Shown piece by piece: positions 23,569 through 34,120 of a DNA stretch of 64,000 bases. The DNA is from Bombardia bombarda (Eukaryota > Ascomycota > Sordariomycetes > Sordariales > Lasiosphaeriaceae), in NCBI GenBank assembly GCA_030512295.1, contig JAULSR010000008.1, positions 248,001 to 312,000 on the forward strand, in the 5' to 3' direction. The first letter of the stretch is position 1. Each line of letters begins with the position of its first letter. The notes below the pieces were generated by a model. That model made no database searches and was not told where the DNA came from. It saw nothing but the letters and a program-made list of their open reading frames with translations. The translations under genes were made by a program, and so were the position numbers.

Positions 23569-24518
23569 AAAAGATGCTCGAAAAACCAGGTGTGTGGTTG
23601 GGAAACTTTGTTTAGGGGGAGGAGGTTGGGTGAAGGAGGAGTTGATAATATATCTTGTAATGAACACACACTGGTCTACGAACCGACTAATGCATATAAA
23701 ACAGTTGGCTTGGGCTTAGAGAGGAAACTTGGGAGGGGAATACGATGTGGGCGCTGCGGATAGGACGGGGTTTCTGGTTCCTTGGGCTGGGCACGGGTGT
23801 CTGGTTTACGGGTCTCAGGAGGTCGGCCTGCCTACCTAATTGATGGGGGAATTCAAATGTACATATAGACAATGACTGATTGGGAAACACGAGGACATGC
23901 ACTCTTCTCTCTGTTTGATGCGGTCTATGAAGGCGAAGGGCGAAGGAAGGCGTTGGCGACGTTGCATACATACATACCTACATTAATTACCTACCTACCT
24001 TAGTTGCGCTGTCTTTTCTTCTTGAATAATACCCCAGTCTCGAAATACAGTCTTTGGAGAGTTGCCTCTGCTTGCTGGCGCAAAATTCAAGCAAAGTCTC
24101 TTGTGCACTCGACTGTCAGTCTGTGATAAGTCAGCCCATTAACAGCTAACAGTAATGTGTAAACTTCAAACCGTGTGTTGAATCGGGAGGGTGGGGTGTT
24201 GACTTACGTAAACGATATAGGTGCTGAGGGATTACTGGCTAATCCTAGATCCGGACCCGTCGTGTGATCAGCAGCCCCTGCCAATTATGGACCCACACGT
24301 GACCGGGTCCAGACCTGAATTGCACGCTTGCTTTCAGGCCGCCGCCACTTTTTGACAATTTTGTCATCCTCATCCCGCACCCTCGCGAATCCCAGCCAAA
24401 TTCCAGCCCCCCATTCGTAACCGCGTATGCCACCTATCTATATCTCACAAACGCCTAATCGATAGGATCCGTCAGGAAAAACCCATCGTAGCAGTAAAAA
24501 AGAAGAAATCATCCAAAA
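23569..24518. other. Spacer between scs7 and the RBM39-like gene
   Basis: A tandem-orientation spacer of 950 bases. It holds the scs7 3' flank, CTACCTAC-type short repeats around 23970-24000 and the promoter of the downstream gene. No ORF of note was found. Confidence 0.55.
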
Positions 24519-26481
24519 ATGTCAGGCCTAGACGTTGAGGCGCTCCTTGACTCTACTGCCTCCTCCAAGGAGCAGAACAGCAAGGCCACTACTAATGGCG
24601 ACTCTTCTCCGCAGAACGGAAGCAAGAACAGTAATGGCGTTCGCGGGAGCGGCGGAGGACGCGAGCGCGGACGCGACAGCAGTCGAGACCGAGACGGCGG
24701 TCGTGGTGACTACAGCACTCGCAAGCAGCACCGGGACCGCAGCTCGGGACGTCTGCGCAACTCGTCGAGCGAGAACGGCAGAGAGACGCCGCGCAGCGAG
24801 GCCGGCAGCCACAAGAGTAGGCGCAGAAGCAGGAGTCGCGATTCGTCGGCCCGCCACTCACGTCGTAACAGAGGAGGAGACGGCGATTTCTACCGAGGAA
24901 GCGACACCCGCGGTCGCGGCGGCGGTGGTGGCCGCTCGCGCTCTCGCTCGCCCCATCGATACTATCGCCCTCGCGGTGATGACCGCCGCGACCGTGACGA
25001 CCGCAGCTATCGTCGCCGCGACGATGATCGTGGCGCCCGTGGCGGCAGACACAGCATGCCGCGGGACCCGACCCCGCCACAGCTCACTGAGGACGAGCGC
25101 GATCGTCGGACCGTCTTTGTGCAGCAGCTAGCTGCTCGTCTGCGGACGCGAGAGCTTAAGGATTTTTTCGAGAAGGTCGGCCCCGTCGCTGAGGCGCAGA
25201 TCGTAAAGGACCGAGTCAGCAACCGATCAAAAGGGTATGTTTTCTCCTCTCCCAATGTCTAGCTAATGAGAAAGTCAACTAATTGCTAACATCTATTTCG
25301 TCTTGCAGAGTTGGTTACGTTGAATTCAAAAACGAAGAAACTGTCACTGCCGCGCTTCAGCTCACTGGTCAAAAGCTCCTAGGTATTCCCGTCATCGTCC
25401 AGCTGACCGAGGCTGAGAAGAACCGACAAGTCCGTACTACGGAGACCACCGGAAACCATCCCAACTCGATCCCCTTCCACCGGTTATATGTGGGCAACAT
25501 TCATTTCAGCATTACTGAGCAGGATCTTCAGAACGTGTTTGAGCCCTTTGGCGAGCTCGAGTTTGTGCAACTCCAGAAGGATGACAATGGGAGGAGTCGA
25601 GGCTACGGATTCGTTCAGTACGTTTGTTCTGTTTGTCACAATCCGTCGAAATGAGCTGCTTCCTAACACTCTTTTCCAGGTTCCGTGATGCCGGCCAGGC
25701 TCGAGAGGCTCTCGAGAAGATGAACGGGTTTGACCTCGCGGGTCGTCCGATCCGTGTGGGACTTGGAAACGATAAGTTTACCCCTGAGTCAACTGCCAAT
25801 CTTCTACAGAGGTTCCAAGGCCAGAACCACCACCAACAGTATCAGGGATCCGCCTTCTCGGGTGCAGGCGGACGAGGACCCCCGACGTCCAACTTTGACC
25901 GCGCAGGTGGCCGAGATAATGAGAAGGGCACGGGTGCAAGTGCCTTGGACGACACCGACGTCGCCGGCGTCAACTTTAACAACTATAGTCGAGACGCTCT
26001 TATGAGAAAGCTGGCGAGAACTGACGAGCCAGCCAGGGCAAGTTCTGCCACCACTGCTATTGGGCGACAGATTCTCAAGCCCAAGACGGAGACCAAAACC
26101 CTCCCTGTCAATGTTAACATGGCTAGTCGCTGCGTCGTTTTGCACAACATGTTTGATCCCGCTGAGTATGTTTGCCCCTTTCCAGTACTCTCTCACAAAA
26201 CAGTACTGACAATTCGCAACAGAGAAGAAGGCGAGGACTGGATCAAGGAGCTCGAGGATGACGTGCGTGAAGAGGCTGAACGAAAATACGGCCACGTGCT
26301 TCACATTTCTCTAGACTCCAACTCGCCCGGCGACATTTATCTCAAGTTCGACAAGGTGCAAGGCGGCGAAAACGCTATTAAGGGCCTCAACGGCCGATAC
26401 TTTGGCGGCAGGATGATCAGCGCCGCGCCTGTTGTGGATGCCGTCTACAGCAGTTTGTTCTCTCGCACCAAGGCGGTCTAA
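24519..26481 (+). CDS. RBM39/Rsd1-like splicing factor (RS domain, two RRMs, C-terminal UHM)
   Basis: Four exons (24519-25234, 25309-25617, 25680-26165, 26223-26481) with GT-AG introns, all joined in phase 2, give 589 residues. Residues 40-185 are rich in Arg/Ser/Asp/Gly, an RS-like region. RRM1 starts at about 196 (RTVFVQQLAARL, then GVGYVEFKN across intron 1). RRM2 starts at about 297 (RLYVGNIHF, RSRGYGFVQFRDAG across intron 2). A C-terminal U2AF-homology-type RRM (about 490-585) begins CVVLHNMFDPAE and ends with GRYFGGRMISAAPV. This order is that of CAPER/RBM39 and S. pombe Rsd1. The family works in early 3' splice-site recognition with U2AF and SF1 in the nucleus; Rsd1 in fission yeast also links splicing with transcription. 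Confidence 0.93.
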
Positions 26482-28125
26482 GCTCGCTAATCACGGCCTT
26501 TTTGTTTTGCTGTTCTGATTAGGAATCTTCAACCGTAGGTTTTTATCTGTTTGTTGAACTTGTGTTTGTAAATATGTACTGATCATGTCTGTTTGTGGAT
26601 TCAGCTTTTCGACAGGGTTTTGCATACCACCACCGCCACCACCGCTCCACCCATCTCTTGTTTTACCTTAATTAGCGAACAACCTATCTTTTTTAAAGCT
26701 CCCTCCTGATCGGGAGGTAGGAGCATTTGACGACTGTCAGCAGATATACGAGACCACAGAAGAGAGCAACACATTTAGGTTCAGCACAACAAACGACACC
26801 CAAGTCAAGTCTGGTAGGACGGACAGTCAGACAGCCAGATCGATGATGACCTCTCGGTCGATATTCCACTGATTAGTTTGGTTTTGCAGAACCATCACGC
26901 CACGCCATGCCATGCCATGTCGGACTGTCTCGCAACAATCATGAGTTGCTGTGAAGTTTGGCCAATGACGTCGCCTTTTTCTTTTTATACTGTGACGCCG
27001 GCTTGTATGCGCGGTGTCTAGGTGATGCTGATGATTTTTTGTACCTAGGCAGAGAGCAAGCAGAAGCAGATCGTGAAGCAGAATGAAGACGATTAATCTT
27101 TTTTCTCTGAAGAGGGAGAGTGAGTAAGAGACCGGACTGCAGCTGACTTGTTTTGTGCAGAATTGAGCGAACTTGCTTTCCTTGTTATATATATTTACTA
27201 GTTTTTAGGATAAGCCTTTTCATCTGTTTATCGTTATTATGAGTGTTTGGGTGTGAGATGGATGTGCGTGATTGGATGAGACTGTCGTTTTCTCGTCGGT
27301 TAAATTAGGTTGATACCAGCGCTGTCAAATATTTTCGTTACATGGAATAGTCACTAGCATTTACTTCTCCGGCTCCTTCAGTAAGGTAAAAGTCCTTTCC
27401 GTTTAATAGTTGGGATATATTTTCGATCGCTGTCATACTTTTCTCCTTATGAAAACTAAAACACGATATTGTGTGTATATGCGGTTTGACTGAAGAACAA
27501 TGAGGCGACATAAGGAGGCATCGAGTCCGCTCGTCGTTGTCACATGTCGCTTGGCGTGGACGAATGGCTGCATAGCCCGACAACTTAGTCAGTCTTTGAA
27601 ACTTGACTCGCAACCAAACCACTGTCGTTGAAATAACTGGTATCCCTTTGAAGATATGATGATGATTGCATTTCTTTTGTTATCCTCGTCGATTTCATTC
27701 AACCATATTCTTCAGCAGGCCTGGCCATTGTGCATTGCATTCGTGGGTGAGGCATACCTCGGAAAGCCACAAGAAATGACGCTAGCCAAGTGACCAAGTA
27801 GAGCTAATTGCCCGAATTACTTATCAAGGATCAACAGCCGAGGTAGGTACCCACATCGTAGCGAGGTAGTGTACATAACCCCCTAGGTCTAGCTCCCTAC
27901 CACTTACACAACCACCGCCATCATCAACAACGACGGTCTGGTTTCACTCACTCATTCACTCACTCATCCAAACACAGATTCTCATCATCAGCACTCATCT
28001 CATCGCAGGAAAAAAAATTTAAACGACAAGACAAAACAGAAGCAATCCGACTCACACTTAATCAACTGCATGCATGATATAAACCAACCAACCTCAAAAT
28101 CAAACAAACACATCACCCACCCAAA
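26482..28125. other. Spacer between the RBM39-like and enoyl-CoA hydratase genes
   Basis: This 1.64-kb stretch has no credible ORF. It contains small repeats: CACCAC near 26629-26650, GCCAT units near 26900-26917, and CACT/CATT units near 27943-27968 that probably lie in the leader of the next gene. Confidence 0.55.
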
Positions 28126-28983
28126 ATGGCCACCACCACCACCAACCCCACCCCCCTCTTCACAATCCCCATCCCGGCCATCGCCAAAAACGCCGCCGGC
28201 ACCATAGTCTGCACCTCCCCCGCCCCCCTCATCTACCTCCTGACCATCACCTGCCCGCCCGACAACCGGCTCACGCCCGCCTCCTGCGCCGCCTTCCTCA
28301 CCGCGCTCGACATCCTCGAGCTCTCGCCGCAGCTCTACCCTCCGGGCGTCGTCGTCACCACGAGCGGCATCCCCAAATTCTACTCCAACGGCCTGGACCT
28401 CGACCTCGCCTTCTCCATCCCGTCCTTCCTGCCGCACTCGCTCTTCGCGCTCTTCCGCCGCTTCCTCACCTACCCCATGCCCACCGTCGCGCTGCTCAAC
28501 GGCCACGCCTTCGCCGGCGGCCTGATGCTCGCCATGCACCACGACTACCGCGTCATGAACCCCAGCAAGGGCTTCGTGTGCGTCAACGAGCTCGAGTTCG
28601 GCGTGCCGCTGAAGCCGGCCATGAGCAGCATCTTTCGGACCAAGCTGCCGGCGGCGACGTATCGGCAGCTGGTGCTGGAGGCGCACCGGTTCGGCGGCGC
28701 GCAGGCGGTCGAGGCGGGGATTGCGGACCTGGTGGGCGGGCTGGAGGAGACGGTCAGGTTTGTCGAGGGCCGGAAGCTGACGGGGAAGGCCAAGAGCGGG
28801 ATTTATGGGGTGTTGAAGGCCGAGATGTACCGGGAGAGTGTGGGGCTGTTGGGGCCCGGGGATCATGAGAGGGAGGAGGAGAGGCACAGGAGGCTGGCGG
28901 TGGAGGATGAGGAGAGGAGGAGGGTGGGGGAGGAGAGGGTGGAGGCTTGGAGGAGGGAGGGGGGGAAGAAGGCCAAGCTTTGA
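28126..28983 (+). CDS. Enoyl-CoA hydratase/isomerase family protein, probably peroxisomal (ECI-like)
   Basis: A single exon encodes 285 residues in the crotonase fold. FYSNGLDLDLA (about residues 84-94) and GHAFAGGLMLAMHHDYRVM (about 126-144) are the two oxyanion-hole segments. The following VNELEFGVPL supplies an acidic residue where isomerases of the plant/fungal ECI type carry their catalytic Glu; that assignment is by pattern only. The protein ends AKL, a conservative variant of the peroxisomal PTS1 signal SKL, so import into the peroxisome is expected. A Glu/Arg-rich helix of about 40 residues precedes the signal. The likely role is delta3,delta2-enoyl-CoA isomerisation or hydration in beta-oxidation of unsaturated fatty acids. 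GC content at third codon positions is very high in the first two thirds. Confidence 0.85.
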   Translation: MATTTTNPTPLFTIPIPAIAKNAAGTIVCTSPAPLIYLLTITCPPDNRLTPASCAAFLTALDILELSPQLYPPGVVVTTSGIPKFYSNGLDLDLAFSIPSFLPHSLFALFRRFLTYPMPTVALLNGHAFAGGLMLAMHHDYRVMNPSKGFVCVNELEFGVPLKPAMSSIFRTKLPAATYRQLVLEAHRFGGAQAVEAGIADLVGGLEETVRFVEGRKLTGKAKSGIYGVLKAEMYRESVGLLGPGDHEREEERHRRLAVEDEERRRVGEERVEAWRREGGKKAKL

Positions 28984-29644
28984 AGGGGGGTGTCGGATGT
29001 TTACTTTGAGGATGGAATTGGGTTGGTGCAGTGTTTTGGTGTGTTTACTACAGCCTGTTGCGATCTATGTATATAGAAGCTGTTGCTTACTTGGTTCAGC
29101 TGCTCAGGTGGTGTTGGAACAAACATCACATGTATCACCTCACTTTAGTTGTTGTAAAATGAGCAAAATGAAGGCACCCATAAGATAATACGGCTGTGAT
29201 TCATCCAACAGAAGCGAACCTGCATGCAGAGAGCTGGTTACAAATAATGATACAATCGACATAGTAATAAGTACCCCTCTTAACAGCGAGCCATGATTAA
29301 CAAAAAGAAGAGAAAAGAGCAGCATTAACCACAAAAGAACAAATGGAAATATTCAATGAACAACACAAGACAAGAAAGGCCCGTACCAGAAACGCCCATT
29401 CAAAGCCAGTCGACCAACCGCCACACATCAAGCAGTAGTCACCATTACTATGCCCGCCATTCCATCATGGTCTCGCCCCCCGTATCTTCTCATGGTTCCT
29501 TGCCAGCCTCGACATACCCCCTTTAGTAGTGGTAGTGTGTATGTAAACGTAATATGTATGCTTTATGCTTTCCCTTGTTTCCCTTCTTTCATTTTTCCCT
29601 CAGTCAAGCACACTCCTCTACACCAACATTCACCCAGCCTACCC
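28984..29644. other. Spacer between convergent ECI-like and atg27 genes
   Basis: 660 bases of 3' flanking sequence from two convergent genes. It is AT-richer than the coding regions and I found no ORF of note. Confidence 0.55.
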
Positions 29645-30925
29645 CTAAACAGCCGAATAACCCCCCCTGCTCCCGCTGCTCTGCACCGTGTTGAGCACCC
29701 TGCGGGTCCAGTCCTTGAGCAGGTACGGCACGTCGCGGATGGTGTCGCCGTGCGGGAGGAGGTCCCAGCCCCTAGCACCGTAGCGGTTGTAGTTGAGCCA
29801 CGAGCCAAAGATGAGGTACGATGCGATGGCGAGGAAGGCCCTGTTGATGTCAGATATTAGCAACCCCATCCGTTCAGAAAAAGAAAAAAAAAAAAAGGAA
29901 AGAAAGGGAAAAAAAAAAAAAAAAAAAAGAACTCACAGAATCACAATCCACGTAAAAAACCCCCAATGCCTGCTCTCCTCATCCATCGGCGACTTACCAC
30001 CACCATTCCCATCCTTGTCCCCTGGCAGACTCTTCTCGCACGCATACTTTGTATACCACGTCAGATACAGCGTATCCACCTTACCATTCGCCCTGTACCC
30101 GTCCCAGACCAAGGCGGCATTCTCCTTCTTCAGCTGCGTCTCCTCGGTGCCCTCTTCGTCGGACGGGGGATCGTCCTTCTTGTCATCGCCATCCTTCTTT
30201 TCACCGTCCTTCTGTTCACCGTCCTTCTTCTCATCCTCCCTCTTCTTCTCCTTCTCCTTATCCCCAGGCACGTACTGGTCGAGCTCGCCGCTCTCCCACT
30301 CGCCCTCGGTGCCGGTCCTGTTGCGGTCGCAGAGAAACTCCACCACCGCCATCTGGTCGCGGTGCTTGTACACGCCCCCTTGAGCGCGATGCGGACGCCC
30401 TCCTTGCCCTTGTCGGCCGCGTCCGTCGACGTGCTGAGGCGCTTAATGTCCCACGAGAAGGCGTGGCCGCCGTGGTCGGCGAGGTTGCCGGCGACGGGGA
30501 CCACCTCGGCGGGGGCGGATATCTTCTTGGTTTCGGGGTCGTAGTTGTGTCTGATTGCGCATACTGTTTCACACTTCTGTTAGTTTTGTCTGCCCTGACG
30601 AGGAGAGGAGGGAAAGTTTTTTGGGGGGGGGGGGGGGATACACACCCCTCGTCCCATTCGGACACTCGTCCCCCTTCTTGACGTCCCCCTTGCGCTTGAG
30701 CGGCGCGCAAATGTCGAGCGTGTACGTCGTGTTGTAGTAGGATGGCGGGCTGAACTCGCTCGTCACGGCCGTGTGCGGGCCCGCCAGCGCCCCCAGGTTG
30801 AACTTGTGATCCTCGATCACCACCGCCTTGCAGTCGAGCAGGCCCAGCGCCGCCGGCGCGGCCGAGAGGAGGAGCACGAGCGTTGTTGGCAGGCCCCGCC
30901 GGCGACTGCTACTTGTCGGCTTCAT
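29645..30925 (-). CDS. atg27: Autophagy-related membrane protein Atg27, with a one-base frame break
   Basis: Minus-strand exons are 30925-30646, 30563-29937 and 29840-29645. Residues 1-28 form a signal peptide, followed by LLDCKAVVIEDHKFNLGAL and Cys-containing luminal motifs (CPNGTR, VCAIRHNYDP). A luminal Lys/Asp/Glu-rich stretch is repetitive (KKDGEQKDGEKKDG). After FFTWIVILAFLAIASYLIF (transmembrane) comes the strongly conserved tail NRYGARGWDLLPHGDTIRD...GYSAV. Atg27 is a type I protein cycling among Golgi, endosome, vacuole and autophagosome precursors, and helps deliver Atg9 vesicles. Exon 2 changes frame at a run of five C (30375-30379): one extra base there joins LALKGG-like sequence to VYKHRDQMAVVEFLCDR and makes the whole gene 367 codons in frame. 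A sequencing slip is the simplest explanation; a natural mutation is possible. Confidence 0.9.
29883..29928. repeat. Poly(A)-rich tract in atg27 intron 2
   Basis: Nearly continuous A runs on the + strand, interrupted by a few G, lie inside intron 2 of atg27 (29936-29841). They serve as the pyrimidine-rich part of the intron on the coding strand. Intron 1 carries a 15-base G run at 30623-30637. Both are places where assemblies often slip. Confidence 0.85.
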
Positions 30926-32262
30926 GGTTGCGGTCTTTTGCAGATGGATGGATGGATGGATGGGGTGGTAGCGACGGCGACGACGACGACGACGCCGATG
31001 GATCGATGCGTCAAGGCAAATGTAACTCCAAAAATCCGACTGAGGCGATTCGAAATCGATCTCAAATCGAGGGGAGGCGTCCTTGCTTGCTGCCTGTAGC
31101 TACAACACACTCGGCAAAGTAATGACGGCAGAGAGAACAGGAAGAGAGATGGAAACACCGATGCAAAATGCAAGATCGTATCTCCCCCAGACTACTCTGC
31201 TGCTGCACGTGTGCAACTAACTGTGCGTGATGCACTAAGTGAACAAGGAGACGGGCAACCCAATAAGTAAGGTGTCGTTTAACTGTGCTTGCTGCCGCTG
31301 CTTGCTCGCTTGCTTGCCTTGCGTTGAAGTCCGATCGGGTTGAAGAATCCGAGTGAGTGCTAAGTTAACAGGATATTACTAACCAGAACGCCAACCTACT
31401 ACGTACGTACGTGGTAGTACAAAGCACGGGGCACGAATATGTACTGTTTGCGTATCAAAAAAAAGCCCGCGGTTGGTTGGTCCAAATTGTCCAGGTGCCA
31501 ATTTTGATTCCGTCATAGCACTTGCCTGCCCCCCCCCTGGGTCGCGGCCCGGATCCGCTGGGAGATTCAGCATTCATCCAGCCACGCATCCAGCCACGCC
31601 CAGGTTGTTCCTTGCTTGGCTCGTGCGTGATTTCCTTGTCTTGTCCGCCTGATTACTCACGTGGAGTCGACAAATGTGTCTGGGTGAGCGCGACAAGAGT
31701 CCAGAGTCATGCAAGTAAACAAGTTTATGTATTTATCCAGTATCTCTCCTAACCATCCATCCCCAGCCACTACAAGTCGGTATATGGAGGCACTACAGTG
31801 AGACCTGGGTAGTTGAAAAATAAAGTGTAATTGTGGTATGAATTGTTTGCTATGGTGAATAATGTAATAAACAAAGAAAGCAGAAAAAAAAAAAAGCAAG
31901 CAGATAAAATAAATAAAAAGCAGGAACCCCAAAAAGAAGCTGCTACTGCTCGCTAATCAACCACCCATCATCCACCCATACCCATTCCCATGACCCATAA
32001 CTGTAACCGTATCCCATATCCCCTAAGAAAAAAAAACGCCCTCTCATGTTAGTTAGGTGCGCTGGCCCTATTCTCAAAAAAAATCAATACGGGCATTCGG
32101 AGGATTCCCATTCCTATTCTTCTCCTCTTCCTTCCTCATCTTTCCCCCTCCTCATTCTGTCTGTCTATGCTGGCCTGATGATGCAGCCGAATGGATAATT
32201 CATACAACTCTACCGTCTAACAAACAACAACTATCCTCCTTTCTCCTAAATTCCCTACTACC
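30926..32262. other. Spacer between atg27 promoter and spt20 3' end
   Basis: 1.3 kb without a credible gene. It holds the atg27 promoter and leader (GATG repeats at about 30945-30965) and the spt20 3' flank. ACGT tandem units lie near 31401-31412 and an A-run near 31885-31896. Confidence 0.55.
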
Positions 32263-34085
32263 CTACCCCTGAAACCCCTGCTGTTGCTGAGCAGCAGCAT
32301 GTTGGGCAGCCGCCTGCTGCTGCTGCTGCTGCTGCATCGCTATAGCCCTCTGCTGCTGATTCTGCATGTAATTACTAATCACAATCTTCCGGGCATTGGC
32401 CTGGCATTGTTTCTTGAATTGCTCCATCTTCTCAGCCGGTATGTTGGGCACGCCGCCATATTGCTCGGCGATTTGCGGCAGATGCTTAGAGTACAGCGCT
32501 GTCGATTGGTTGTGCAATTGTTGCGCATAGCCCGGGCTCTGCATCATCTGCTGCATCATCTGCTGCTGCACATGCAGCTGGAGTTGTTGCTGCTGCTGGG
32601 CCTGTTGTTGTTGTGCTTGCTGCTGCTGGGCCTGGGCCTGCTGTTGCGCTCGAATTTGTGCCAGCTGTTGCATAGCCGCCATCTGTTGCTGCTGCGTCAT
32701 ACCGCCGCCTGCCATGTGTCCGCCTGCCGAAACGGCTGCTGCCAGTTGCTGCTGTTGCAGAGGGCTCATTTGATTACCCATCTGATTGCCCATCTGATTG
32801 CCCATCTGGTTGCCCATCTGATTACCCATCTGGTTGCCCATCTGATTGCCCATCTGGTTGCCCATCTGATTACCCATCTGGCCCATCTGTGCCGCCAGTT
32901 GTGCCTGAGCGGCTTGGGCGGCCATGCTGTTCTGAAGATTGGAAAGCCCGGCCTGGTACTGCGCCTGCAACTGCTGTAGCTGTTGTTGCTGCGGCTGGCT
33001 GATCATTTGGCCGCTTCGCTGTGCTGCCTGCATGTTTGCCTGTGTCTGCGCAAGCTGTTGTAAGAAGCGCTGTTGCATGACCTGCTGCTGCTGCTGTTGC
33101 GACATCATGTTGCCGCCGGGTCCATTGCCGATCATGCCACTCTGTTGCATGGCAGCCATCTGCTGGCGTTGCTGCATGAGCCGCTGTTGCTGGGCTATGT
33201 GTGCAGCGGCAGCCGGATTGAACTGCTGGTTCGGTAGCTGCGTCATACTGGCCTGGCTGTTCATCAACATGGCCTGACCCACCGCTTGAGCAGGCGTCAT
33301 TCCGTTCGGCGGCGGGCTTGCCTGCGTTATACGCGGCGTCTGTATCACCTGTTGCCGACTGACTGGCGTTGACTGGCCCACGTTCGGAGTCGCAACGCGT
33401 ATCCTGGGTGTTCCACCAGGGTGACTTTGCTGGCTTCCTCGCGCCGACATGCTGGGAGCCATGGGCTGGCCCATGCCTGGGTGGTTTTGGACGACAGACG
33501 ATGGCCTTGGCGGGCTTCCCATGTTTGAATTCGAGACTTGCATGGCGACGCCCTGGACCATGGGAGAAGATGCATTCTGGGGTGTCATTTGTCGCACAAT
33601 AGGCGAAGAGACGGGTGCCTGTGAGGCTTGAGAAAAGCGTGATTGAGCGGCCATGCTTACTGCTATGCCATTCGGCATGCCCGTGGCCAAAGGACTGTTT
33701 TGTGCAGGGTTCGCATTGGGGGTCTGGCCTCTGTTGGGACCATTGATGCTTTGCTGAGATGGGGTCTGCGCCTGAGCTTGTGCTAGCGCCTGTGCCCGGG
33801 CTTGCTGCTGCTGCTGGTTTTGTTGTTGTTGCTGCTGGGCTTGCGCGTGAGCATTGGCCTGCTGCTGGGCTTGCATTGCTTGTTGCCGCTGCTGTTGAGC
33901 CGCCAGCTGAGCATGGGCCTGTTGTTGTCGCTGGGTTTGTGCTTGTTGCTGTTGCTTGGCCGGCTGCTGCTGCTGCTGTTGTTGTTGCTGGGCCTGCTTC
34001 TGTTGTGGCTGCTGCTGCTGGGCCTGCTGCTGCTGGGCCTGCTGTTGCTGTTGAGCTTGTTGTTGAGCTTGCTGTTGTTGCTGAG

Positions 34086-34120
<35 letters not shown>

